The translations under genes and the position numbers were made by a program. The notes under the pieces were generated by a model, which searched no databases, was not told the DNA's origin, and saw only the letters and a program-made list of their open reading frames with translations. Shown here piece after piece: positions 30,831-38,837 of a DNA stretch of 64,000 nucleotides. The stretch is from Burkholderiales bacterium. Its GTDB lineage: Bacteria > Pseudomonadota > Gammaproteobacteria > Burkholderiales > Burkholderiaceae_E. Every line of letters begins with the position of its first letter. The stretch's first letter is position 1. Location of the stretch: positions 1-64,000 of the forward strand of contig JAPLQE010000044.1 of the NCBI GenBank assembly GCA_026399835.1, read 5' to 3'.

Positions 30831-31871
30831 ATGGCCAAGACCCTGTCCCGCAGCACGCTGCTCGCCCGCGACCTCCTCGGGCGCATCGCCCGGCGCGAAC
30901 TGCGCCCTGGCGACCCCATCGACGTGCCCGCGCTCGGCCGACGCCACGGCGTCAGCCGAACGGTGGTGCGCGAGGCGCTGGCCGACCTGGGCGGCAAGGG
31001 GCTGGTCGTCGCACGGCCCAAGGTCGGCACGACGGTCGCTCCCGAGGCGGCCTGGAACCTGCTCGACCCGGTGCTGATCGCGGTCGCGATCACCGAGCCC
31101 GGACCCGACTCGATGCTGGCCGAGGCCACGGCGCTGCGCCGCATCATCGAGCCGGCGCTCGCCGCCGACGCCGCGCGCGAAGCCGGCCGCAGTCAGCACG
31201 CGACGATCCTGCAGTCGGTGCGAGCCTTGGCCGGCGCGGTCGGCTCGGCCGACGCCGCCGCCTGGACCGCGGCCGACGCCGCGCTCTACGCAGCCCTCGC
31301 CGACGCCTGCGGCAACCGCCTGCTGCGCTCGGTCGACCATGCACTCGAGCCGGTCCGCGCCGCCCACCGGCAGCGGCTGGCCGCGACCCAGCTCACCCGT
31401 GACGGCGCTGGCCCCGACCTCGTCCGCACGCTGACGCTGCAGAGCGCACTCGGACTGGCGGTGGTGCGGCGTGACGCCGAGGCGGCGGCGGTCCACGCGC
31501 TCGCGCTCGCCGAACTCGTGACGCCCGTCGCGCAGGTCCCGGCCCGAGTCGTCGCCGAGACGGCCCCGCAGCCCGCCGAGGGCGAGCAGACCCGGTCGAC
31601 CCAGGCCGCGCCGCTCCAGGCCGGTGACCCCGCGACGGTGCCGGTCCGTGCGCCCGCTGCCCGGCCCGAGCCCGTCGAGCCGCCGGTCTTCGTGCCCGAG
31701 ATCGCCGGCAACGACGAATGGCCCGAGACCGCCGTGCTCGTTCGCGATGCCGACCCCCTGGCGCCGCTGCGCCGCGGCCGCCTGGAGCCCGACGACGCGG
31801 CTCCGTTCGCCGTGCCGGCCCTGATGGCCGAGCCCGTGCGCGACGCCGCCCGGCGGGCCGCGCTGCGCTGA
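30831..31871 (+). CDS. GntR/FadR-family transcriptional regulator with long C-terminal extension, 346 aa
   Basis: A GntR regulator of the FadR subfamily. The N-terminal winged helix is at about 8-70 (ALGRRHGVSRTVVREALADLGGKGL). An FCD ligand domain spans about 80-230, with the expected Arg/His-bearing helices (LRRIIEPALAADAA, MLAEAT, HALALAELV). FadR-type proteins usually end near residue 230. This one continues for about 116 residues rich in Pro, Ala, Glu and Val, apparently disordered, then more ordered at the end. The ATG at 30831 has no ribosome site but a -10 box directly upstream, so it may be read from a leaderless mRNA. The MFS gene follows at once and is the likely regulated partner. 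Confidence 0.88.
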   Translation: MAKTLSRSTLLARDLLGRIARRELRPGDPIDVPALGRRHGVSRTVVREALADLGGKGLVVARPKVGTTVAPEAAWNLLDPVLIAVAITEPGPDSMLAEATALRRIIEPALAADAAREAGRSQHATILQSVRALAGAVGSADAAAWTAADAALYAALADACGNRLLRSVDHALEPVRAAHRQRLAATQLTRDGAGPDLVRTLTLQSALGLAVVRRDAEAAAVHALALAELVTPVAQVPARVVAETAPQPAEGEQTRSTQAAPLQAGDPATVPVRAPAARPEPVEPPVFVPEIAGNDEWPETAVLVRDADPLAPLRRGRLEPDDAAPFAVPALMAEPVRDAARRAALR

Positions 31872-33139
31872 GCGCCGCCCCGGGCGCCGCGACCGGGCGC
31901 CTGATCGCCGTCCTGGCGGCGATCACCGCCGTCTCCCAGTTCCACCGCTCCTCGCTGGGCGTCATCGCGCCCGAGCTGGTCCGCGAGTTGTCGATCGGAC
32001 CACAGGCCCTGGGCCTCGCCGGCGGCATGTTCTTCGTCGTGCTGATCGCGGTGCAGCTGCCGATCGGCGTGCTGCTCGACTGGATCGGCCCGCGGCGGCT
32101 GGTGGCCGGACTGACGGTGATCGCGGTGGTGGGCTCGCTGATGACCGCCGCCGCCCGCAGCGAGGCCTCGCTGATCGCGGCGCGTGCCGTCGTCGGCCTG
32201 GGCTGCGCGGCCCACTTCATGGCGGCCGTGCTGATGTGCTCGCGCTGGTTCTCCGGCGAGCGGCTGGGCACCGCGCTGTCGCGCGTGTTCGCGCTCAGCC
32301 AGCTCGGCAACCTGCTCGCGGGCTGGCCGCTCGCCGCCCTGGCCGCGGCCGCCGGCTGGCGGACCGCCTTCGTGCTGGCGGCGGCGACGACCGCGGCCGC
32401 GGGCGCGGCGTTCTGGTTCGGCATCCGGCAGGACCGGCCGGATGCCGTCGGAACCCCGCCCCCCGTGCCCGAGTCGCTCGGCGTCGTGCTGCGCGGCATC
32501 GGCGAGGTGCTGCGCGCACCCGGCCTGGTCCCGGTGGTGGCGATCCAGACCGTGGCCTATGCCGTCGTCTCGACGGTGCTCGGCCTGTGGGCGGGCCCCT
32601 ACCTGCACGACGTGCACGGGCTCGACGGCGGCGAGCGCGGGCAGGTGCTGGCGGCGATGACCATCGCGCAGGTGATCGGCGTGCTCGTCTGCGGACCGCT
32701 CGATGCGCGCTTCAACACGCGCAAGCGCGTCGTGCTGACCGGCGGCACGCTGACGCTGGCGACGCTGGCGCTGCTGGCGCTCTGGCCGAGACCGCCGGTG
32801 GCGGTCGCGATCGGGCTGCTGATCGCGCTGTGCGGCGTCGCCAGCTACGGCGTGACCATCGTCGCGCACGGCCGCAGCCTCTTTCCCGATCGGCTCCTCG
32901 GGCGCGGGATGACCACGCTGAACCTCGCCCAGGTGGTCGGCGCCTCGGTGATGCCGGTGGCGACCGGCGCGGTGGCCGCGGCCTTCGCCGCCGATGCCGC
33001 GGACGGCTATCCGGAGCCCGCCTACCGGGCGATGTTCGCGGTCATCGGCGCGAGCCTGGCGGTGGGCCTGCTGCTGTATTCGCGCGGACCGGACGCACCG
33101 CCCCGTCCGGGCGAGCGCCCGGTCGCCGGGCCGCCCTAG
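31868..33139 (+). CDS. MFS transporter, about 423 aa, start codon uncertain
   Basis: A 12-helix major facilitator with FSR/NarK-like organisation. It carries RLIAVLAAITAVSQFHRSSLGVIAPEL (first helix), LLDWIGPRRLV (motif A loop), SRWFSGERLGTALS and LDARFNTRKRVVL (second motif A-like loop). No ATG, GTG or TTG lies between the GntR stop and the first helix. The only position mirroring the window's overlap pattern is a CTG at 31868 (CTGA with the GntR TGA). Otherwise the start must be the ATG at 31718, inside the GntR gene, which would add about 50 Arg/Pro-rich residues. The 3' end shares CTAG with the convergent kinase gene. Substrate unknown; an organic acid is plausible. Confidence 0.85.
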   Translation: MSAAPGAATGRLIAVLAAITAVSQFHRSSLGVIAPELVRELSIGPQALGLAGGMFFVVLIAVQLPIGVLLDWIGPRRLVAGLTVIAVVGSLMTAAARSEASLIAARAVVGLGCAAHFMAAVLMCSRWFSGERLGTALSRVFALSQLGNLLAGWPLAALAAAAGWRTAFVLAAATTAAAGAAFWFGIRQDRPDAVGTPPPVPESLGVVLRGIGEVLRAPGLVPVVAIQTVAYAVVSTVLGLWAGPYLHDVHGLDGGERGQVLAAMTIAQVIGVLVCGPLDARFNTRKRVVLTGGTLTLATLALLALWPRPPVAVAIGLLIALCGVASYGVTIVAHGRSLFPDRLLGRGMTTLNLAQVVGASVMPVATGAVAAAFAADAADGYPEPAYRAMFAVIGASLAVGLLLYSRGPDAPPRPGERPVAGPP

Positions 33140-34674
33140 TTCCCGATCGGCCGCGTCGGGTACACGGACGGGCTCGGGGACGGGCTCTGCGCCGGTGCGG
33201 CGCTGCGCAGCGGCGTCGCGACCGCCGCCGGCCGCACGCCCGCGGTGGACGCGGCCGTCGTCGCCTGCGACAGCACCTGCTCCAGGCGCTCGCCGGTCGC
33301 CGGCTTGGCCAGCACCTCGTCGGCACCAGCCTCGTACGAGCGCGCGACCTGTGTCACCTCGCCGGTGAGCACCACCACGCGCGAGCGCGGCAGCCCGCGC
33401 ACGCGCTCGGCCTCGCGGATGGCCGCGATCAGCGTCACGCCGTCGCGGCCGGGCAGACCGAGGTCGGTCACCACGAAGGGCGTCGGCGAGGCCATCCAGA
33501 GGTCCAGCGCGTCCTCGGCGTCGTCCGCGGTGCACACGTCGTAGCCGAGCCGGACCATCTGGTGCTCGAGGGTGAACTGCACGACGCGATCGTCCTCGAC
33601 CAGCAGCAGCCGGCCGCGCGTGGGCCCGCCGGCCGGCAGCTGCGGACGCACGAATCCGGCGTTCAGGTCCTCGAGCAGCGCGCCCCGCGCCTCGCCATCG
33701 TCGAGCCGCACCGGCAGCCGCAGCTCGCGCGTCAGGCCGCGCGCCGACGGCCCGGCGCTCAGCTGCAGCGCCCCCCCGAGCGCGCGGGCGAGGCGGCCGG
33801 CCCGCCACAGGCCGACCCCGGCCGCCGGATCGCTGGACAGGCTCGCGTCGGCGCTGACGTGGAGCGTGTCGTCGATCGCGGCCTGCAGCCGCCCGAGCAT
33901 GCCGGCCTCGGGCGTCGGGCCGTCGTCGTGCACCGTGACCGTCAGCCAGGCGTCGATGCCGCCCGCGGTGATGCGACGGTAGCGCAGCTCGACGCGGACC
34001 TCGCCCTGCCCGAGCCGCAGGATCGCCTCGCGGATCATCGCGTCGGCGATCTGCCGCACCCGGAGCGGATCGATGCGCATGGAGGGGAACGGATGCTGAG
34101 GCACGAACAGCGCGAACGCGACCCGCCGGTCGGCCGCCTCGGAGGACGACTGCGAAGCGACCTCGCGCATCAGCGCGACGACGTCGGCACGCTGCGGCCG
34201 CGGATGCACGCGGCCCTGCTCGATCGCCTCGTAGTCGAGCGCATGCGAGAGCTGCGCGCCCAGGGCCGCCGCGGCGCGCCGGATGGCGGCCAGGTGCATG
34301 CGGGTGGCGGGCTCGAGCCGCAGCCCGCCGAGCAGGTCGATCGCGGCATCCAGCCCGCCGAGTTCCTCGCAGCCTTCGCGGCCCATCGCCGAGAAGTGGC
34401 GCGCACGCCGCTCGGCCGCCGCCCGCAGCGCCGCACGCTCCCGCTGCAGCAGGCTCTCGGCCCCGAGGCGAGCGGCCCGCTCGCGGCGCAGCGACCAGCC
34501 GACGACGCCCAGGGCGACCACGAGCGTGGCGACCAGCACGGCGAGGACGGCGCTCATCGGGTCACCGCCCGGTGCGCCTGCGGGGGCCGCGCGGGCCGTA
34601 CCGCACGAGAGCGCGACCAGGCAGGTCATGCCTGCCCGGATCGCCCTCTCGATGCATCGGTCCGCCTTCACCAT
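33136..34674 (-). CDS. Degenerate hybrid histidine kinase with intact receiver domain, 512 aa
   Basis: A membrane-anchored hybrid-kinase-like protein. A hydrophobic segment at about 41-60 follows an N-terminal signal-like region. DHp and ATPase-like regions span about 80-325 and a receiver domain about 353-470, then a Pro/Ser-rich tail. Aligned to the genuine hybrid kinase at 55.3 kb, the H-box SHEIRTP is replaced by GREGCEE, with Arg99 in place of the phosphoacceptor His. The N-box Asn is Glu216 and the G1 box is DDGPTP. The receiver looks functional: Asp361/362, phospho-acceptor Asp404, Thr437 and Lys457. It is thus probably a signal-accepting scaffold rather than a kinase. Start ATG 34674 has GGAG 5 bases upstream; ATG 34557 is an alternative. 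Confidence 0.85.
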   Translation of the reverse strand: MVKADRCIERAIRAGMTCLVALSCGTARAAPAGAPGGDPMSAVLAVLVATLVVALGVVGWSLRRERAARLGAESLLQRERAALRAAAERRARHFSAMGREGCEELGGLDAAIDLLGGLRLEPATRMHLAAIRRAAAALGAQLSHALDYEAIEQGRVHPRPQRADVVALMREVASQSSSEAADRRVAFALFVPQHPFPSMRIDPLRVRQIADAMIREAILRLGQGEVRVELRYRRITAGGIDAWLTVTVHDDGPTPEAGMLGRLQAAIDDTLHVSADASLSSDPAAGVGLWRAGRLARALGGALQLSAGPSARGLTRELRLPVRLDDGEARGALLEDLNAGFVRPQLPAGGPTRGRLLLVEDDRVVQFTLEHQMVRLGYDVCTADDAEDALDLWMASPTPFVVTDLGLPGRDGVTLIAAIREAERVRGLPRSRVVVLTGEVTQVARSYEAGADEVLAKPATGERLEQVLSQATTAASTAGVRPAAVATPLRSAAPAQSPSPSPSVYPTRPIGN

Positions 34675-34784
34675 CGCCGCTCCACGTCTGGTGGGGGCAC
34701 ATTGTCGGCCTCCCCGCGGCACGCCGGCTGTCCGCAACCGTCAAGGAGTGCTAAGCCCTCGCGGCAGCAGGGCGACGTCGAGCG

Positions 34785-36791
34785 TCACTTGTAGAGCACC
34801 GCCGGCAGCCAGAGTCCGATCTCGGGGAACACGTACAGCAGCGCCAGCGCGATGACCTGGATCAGCATGAACGGGATCATGCCCATGAAGATCTGGTTGA
34901 GGGTCACGTGCGGCGGCGCCACGCCCTTCAGGTAGAAGGCGGCCATCGCCACCGGCGGCGACAGGAACGCCGTCTGCAGGTTCAGCGCCACCAGCAGGCC
35001 GAAGAACAGCGGATCGACGCCGAAGTTGTCGAGCAGCGGGATGAAGATCGGCATGAAGATGACGATGATCTCCGTCCACTCGAGCGGCCAACCGAGCAGG
35101 AAGATGATCGCCTGCGACAGCAGCAGGAACTGCACCTTCGACAGCCCGAGCGACATCACCCAGTTCTCGATCAGCTCCTGGCCGCCCAGCAGCGCGAACG
35201 CCGCCGAGAAGATCGACGAGCCGACGAACAGCCAGCAGACCATCGCGCTGGTCTTGGCGGTCAGGAACACCGACTCCTTGACCACGCTCATGTTGAGCTG
35301 GCGGTAGGCGCCCGCGAGCAGCACGCCGCCCAGCGATCCCACCGCAGCCGCCTCGGTCGGCGTGGCCAGACCGAAGACGATCGTGCCCAGCACCGCGAGG
35401 ATCATGAAGGCCAGCGGGAAGAACGACGACAGCAGCATCTTGAAGACTTCGAGCCGCGTGAACGTCAGCACCGCGTAGTAGCCGACCACGACGGCCGACA
35501 GCACGCCGGCGACGATCCAGAACCACAGCGGCGCAGGCTTGCGCTCGGCCGCCACGGCGTCGGTCGCCGGGGTCGTCGCCGACTCGGCGGCCGGGGCCGG
35601 CACCGACGCCGCGCCCGAAGGCGGCGCGGCCGGCACGGCGGCGGACGACGGCGCCTCCGCGGCGGCCGGCTCCTTCGCGCCTTCGACGGACTTGGGTGCG
35701 TCCTCGGACGGCGGCTCGGCGAGCCCGCCCTCGACCTTGTCGCCCTCGCTTCCAGGCGGCTCGGCCAGCCCGCCGCCCTGCGGGGCGGCGTCCGATCCGC
35801 CCGCCCCCATCTCGACCAGGCCCGCGGTGTCGGCCACGACGTCCGGCGCGGTGGCGCTGCGCCACATCACCGTCAGCAGCACCGCGAGGAAGATCGCCGG
35901 CAGCGCGGCGATCAGCGCCTGGCGCATCACCTCGAGGAAGGGCACGCCGGCGTTGCGCGAGCCCTTGAGGGCACCGACCAGGCCGGGCAGCACCTTCGTG
36001 CTGACGCGGTCCTGCAGGGCCTGCGCGGTCGGCGTCAGCGGCACGTGGCGTTCGGCCGCGGTCAGCGGCGGCATCAGGTCCGGGCGCAGCTTGGCGAGCA
36101 CGATGACGTAGACCACGTACAGGCCGGCCAGCATGATCCCGGGGAAGAACGCACCCGCGTACAGCTGCACGACCGACACGCCGGCGGTGGCGCCGTACAC
36201 GATCAGCATCACCGACGGCGGGATCAGGATGCCCAGGCAGCCGCCGGCGGTGATCACGCCCGCCGACACCTGCACCGAGTAGCCGGCACGCAGCATCGCC
36301 GGCAGCGCGAGCAGGCCCATCAGCGTCACCACCGCGCCCACGATGCCGGTGGCCGTCGCGAACACCGCGCAGGTGAACAGCGTGGCGACCGCGAGCGAGC
36401 CCGGCACGCGCGCGAGCGACAGGTGCAGGCTGCGGAACAGCTTCTCGATCAGGTTCGCGCGCTCGACCAGGTACCCCATGAACACGAACAGCGGGATCGA
36501 GATCAGCACGTCGTTGCCCATCACCGCATACGCGCGCTGGACCATCAGGTCGAGCGTCTGGCCGAGCGCGAGATCGGGCGATCGCATCCGGTAGGCGATG
36601 AACGCGAAGATCATCCCCATGCCCATCAGCGTGAACGCCGTCGGGAAGCCGAGCATGATCGCCACGACGACCAGGCCGAGCATCAGCAGGCCGAGGTGGC
36701 CGCTGGTGAGGTTGCTCCAGGGCATCAGGAAGAGCACGCCCGCGACGATCATCCCCATGATCGCCAGGCCGAAATACATTTCGCGACGCAT
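34785..36791 (-). CDS. TRAP transporter large permease (DctM family) with a 105-aa insert, 668 aa
   Basis: The translocation subunit of a second TRAP system. The N-terminal half carries GNDVLISIPLFVFMGYLVERANL, TGIVGAVVTLMGLLALP and GGCLGILIPPSVMLIVYG. The C-terminal half carries GLATPTEAAAVGSLGGVLLAGAYR and NLQTAFLSPPVAMAAFYLKG. The two halves are separated by a helix and a roughly 105-residue acidic Ala/Pro/Glu-rich insert at about 310-415 (GGLAEPP occurs twice). Large permeases of the mannitol/chloroaromatic (FcbT/TakP) group are often over 600 aa, but this low-complexity linker is striking. It lies three bases after the small permease gene. Confidence 0.9.
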   Translation of the reverse strand: MRREMYFGLAIMGMIVAGVLFLMPWSNLTSGHLGLLMLGLVVVAIMLGFPTAFTLMGMGMIFAFIAYRMRSPDLALGQTLDLMVQRAYAVMGNDVLISIPLFVFMGYLVERANLIEKLFRSLHLSLARVPGSLAVATLFTCAVFATATGIVGAVVTLMGLLALPAMLRAGYSVQVSAGVITAGGCLGILIPPSVMLIVYGATAGVSVVQLYAGAFFPGIMLAGLYVVYVIVLAKLRPDLMPPLTAAERHVPLTPTAQALQDRVSTKVLPGLVGALKGSRNAGVPFLEVMRQALIAALPAIFLAVLLTVMWRSATAPDVVADTAGLVEMGAGGSDAAPQGGGLAEPPGSEGDKVEGGLAEPPSEDAPKSVEGAKEPAAAEAPSSAAVPAAPPSGAASVPAPAAESATTPATDAVAAERKPAPLWFWIVAGVLSAVVVGYYAVLTFTRLEVFKMLLSSFFPLAFMILAVLGTIVFGLATPTEAAAVGSLGGVLLAGAYRQLNMSVVKESVFLTAKTSAMVCWLFVGSSIFSAAFALLGGQELIENWVMSLGLSKVQFLLLSQAIIFLLGWPLEWTEIIVIFMPIFIPLLDNFGVDPLFFGLLVALNLQTAFLSPPVAMAAFYLKGVAPPHVTLNQIFMGMIPFMLIQVIALALLYVFPEIGLWLPAVLYK

Positions 36792-36794
36792 GGC

Positions 36795-37412
36795 TCAGCG
36801 CTCCCCGGCGGCGCTGACGGGGCCGACCGCGTGCGGCGCCTCGCCGTCGCGCGTCACCATCGCCTTGAGCTTCTCGACGTCGACCTCCTCGACGTCCTGC
36901 TCGCGCGAGGGCCACTCGCCGTCGCGCAGGCAGACGATGCAGCGCAGGATCTCGACGATGCCCTGCATCAGCAGCAGGCCGCCGGCGACCGGGATGACCG
37001 ACTTGAAGAAGTACAGGGGCGGCCCGTCGGCGGTGATCGACGAATGCTCCTTGATGGCCCAGGACTCGCCCGCGAACGAGTAGCCGGCCCAGGCGAGCGC
37101 GCACACGCCGGGCAGGAAGAAGACGATGTAGAGCAGCAGGTCGAAGAAGGCCTGCGTGCGGGGCTTGAAGAAGCCGTACAGGATGTCGCCGCGCACGTGC
37201 CCGTTCTTGGACAGCGTGTAGGCGCCCGCCATCATGAACAGCGCACCGTACATCTGGATCTGCACGTCGAACGCCCAGGCGTGCGGGCTGTTCATCACGT
37301 AACGGGAGAACACCTCCCAGCAGATGAGGCCGGTCAGCGCGACGATCAGCCAGGCGAATGCCTGGCCCGCGTACGTGGAGACGCGGTCGACGGCGAGGAA
37401 GAATTTCTGCAT
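36795..37412 (-). CDS. TRAP transporter small permease (DctQ family), 205 aa
   Basis: The small membrane subunit of the second TRAP system. It starts MQKFFLAVDRVSTYAGQAFAW at ATG 37412. Four helices are visible, with family positions EVFSRYVMNSPHAWAFDVQ and TLSKNGHVRGDILYG, the latter typical of the mannitol/chloroaromatic subgroup. A cytoplasmic, charged C-terminal tail (about 170-205) is longer than in the first TRAP system. It lies between the binding protein (196 bases upstream, with strong hairpins between) and the large permease. Confidence 0.9.
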   Translation of the reverse strand: MQKFFLAVDRVSTYAGQAFAWLIVALTGLICWEVFSRYVMNSPHAWAFDVQIQMYGALFMMAGAYTLSKNGHVRGDILYGFFKPRTQAFFDLLLYIVFFLPGVCALAWAGYSFAGESWAIKEHSSITADGPPLYFFKSVIPVAGGLLLMQGIVEILRCIVCLRDGEWPSREQDVEEVDVEKLKAMVTRDGEAPHAVGPVSAAGER

Positions 37413-37579
37413 GGACGGAACCCCGGGGCGACCGCCCCGCACTCGCGGACGTCGCCCGAACATCTAGTGGCCGGTGAAGGCACCGGCACCTGCTGCGATA
37501 CGCCCCGCCGCAGGCGCGCCGGGGGTCTGGATCCGGGCCGCCGCACGCGGCGCTCGGGCCGTGCGCGGCGGTATCGCGA

Positions 37580-37606
37580 GCGGCGCGTGCGCGCCGCCCG
37601 CGCGGG
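37580..37606 (-). promoter_or_regulatory. Overlapping palindromes after the TRAP receptor gene
   Basis: GCGGCGCG-TG-CGCGCCGC at 37580-37597 and GCCCGCGCGGGC at 37595-37606 overlap just after the receptor stop codon. In mRNA they would compete as alternative hairpins. Such structures between receptor and permease genes commonly protect the receptor mRNA or attenuate read-through, giving more receptor than permease. No U-run is present. Confidence 0.5.
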
Positions 37607-37608
37607 CG

Positions 37609-38718
37609 TCAGCCCTTCTTGCCGAAGTAGTGCGTGTACGCCATGCGCCGGTTGACGTTGGTGTCCATGTCCCAGCGCACGACGCGCTCGGCGAACGCAC
37701 GCTGCGACGCGACGATCTCGGCGAACAGCGGATCGCTCGACTTGGCCTTGACGACCTCGTCGTAGGTCTTGAGCTGCTGCTGCAGGATCGCGTCGGGCGT
37801 CTTGTAGAACTTCACGCCCTGCTTGGTCTGCATCTCCGCGTAGTCCTTGGAGTAGCGGTCGGCCGCCTTCCAGGACATGTCGGCCGAGGCGGCCTCGACG
37901 GCGTTGTCGATGATCGCCTTCATCTTGGGCGGCAGCGAATCGAGCTTGCCCTTGTTGAACATGATCTCGAACTGCTCGGCGTTCTGGTGGAAGCTCTGCA
38001 GCATGCAGACCTTGGCCACGTCCGGGAAGCCGAGCAGGCGGTCCGACGAGGCGTTGTTGAACTCGGCCGCATCCAGCAGACCGCGGTCCATCGCCGGGAT
38101 GATCTCGCCGCCGGGCAGCGCGTTGACCGAGGCCCCCATCTTCGTGAACACGTCGATCGAGATGCCGACGGTCCGGTACTTCAGGCCCTTGATGTCCTCG
38201 ACCTTGGCGATCGGCTTCTTGAACCAGCCGAGCGGCTGGGTCGGCATCGGGCCGTACACGTAGGAGTACACGCTGGCGCCGACCGCGGCGTACAGCTTGT
38301 CCAGCAGCTCCTTGCCGCCGCCGTACTTGTGCCAGGACAGCAGCATGTTCGAGTCCATGCCGAAGGCCGGGCCCGAGCCCCAGAGCGCGAGCGCGTTGTT
38401 CTTGCCGTAGTGGTAGGCGAGCACGCCGTGGCCGCCGTCGAGCGTGCCCTTGGAGACCGCGTCGAGCAGGCCGAAGGCCGGCACGACGGAACCCGCCGGC
38501 AGCACCTCGATCTTGAGCTCGCCACCGGTCATGTCGTTGACCTTCTTGGCGAAGTCGTTCGCGTACTCGTGGAAGATGTCCTTCGCCGGCCAGGTGCTCT
38601 GGAAGCGAAGCGAGGTGGTCTGCGCCTTGACGATGGCGGGGAAGCCGAGGGCGGCCGCGCCGCTCGCGGCGCCTGCGGTCGCGATGAACCGCCGACGCAT
38701 GCCGGTCTGCTGGGTCAT
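37609..38718 (-). CDS. TRAP transporter receptor, TakP/FcbT1-like, Tat-type signal, 369 aa
   Basis: A periplasmic TRAP receptor of the mannitol/chloroaromatic (COG4663) group, which includes the 2-oxoacid-binding TakP. A twin-arginine-like signal MRRRFIATAGAASGAA precedes cleavage near residue 32 (AIVKAQ). The mature part contains FQSTWPAKDIFHEYA, LPAGSVVPAFGLLDAV, WGSGPAFGMDSNML and GLKYRTVGISIDVF, the last with the carboxylate-binding Arg. A 2-oxo acid or aromatic acid ligand is likely. The ATG at 38718 has GGAG 8 bases upstream. It is first in the leftward TRAP operon. Confidence 0.92.
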   Translation of the reverse strand: MTQQTGMRRRFIATAGAASGAAALGFPAIVKAQTTSLRFQSTWPAKDIFHEYANDFAKKVNDMTGGELKIEVLPAGSVVPAFGLLDAVSKGTLDGGHGVLAYHYGKNNALALWGSGPAFGMDSNMLLSWHKYGGGKELLDKLYAAVGASVYSYVYGPMPTQPLGWFKKPIAKVEDIKGLKYRTVGISIDVFTKMGASVNALPGGEIIPAMDRGLLDAAEFNNASSDRLLGFPDVAKVCMLQSFHQNAEQFEIMFNKGKLDSLPPKMKAIIDNAVEAASADMSWKAADRYSKDYAEMQTKQGVKFYKTPDAILQQQLKTYDEVVKAKSSDPLFAEIVASQRAFAERVVRWDMDTNVNRRMAYTHYFGKKG

Positions 38719-38837
38719 GGAATGTCTCCGTGGTGGGATGCGAATGGTAGGCGCGGCCGGCCCGGCTGTCACGCAGATCCCGAGCGCGCCGGCGGGCCAT
38801 GGCCGCCGGAGACGCCCCGCCGCGGGCCGATCGGCGC

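Noticed and set aside
31718-33139. Interpretation of the second MFS gene as a pseudogene because it lacks a start codon
   Set aside because: All twelve helices and both loop motifs are intact with no frameshift. A CTG start is a simpler reading.
34785-38718. Idea that the second TRAP locus is a duplication of the first
   Set aside because: The receptors, small permeases and large permeases differ in subfamily, length and signal type, so these are separate systems.
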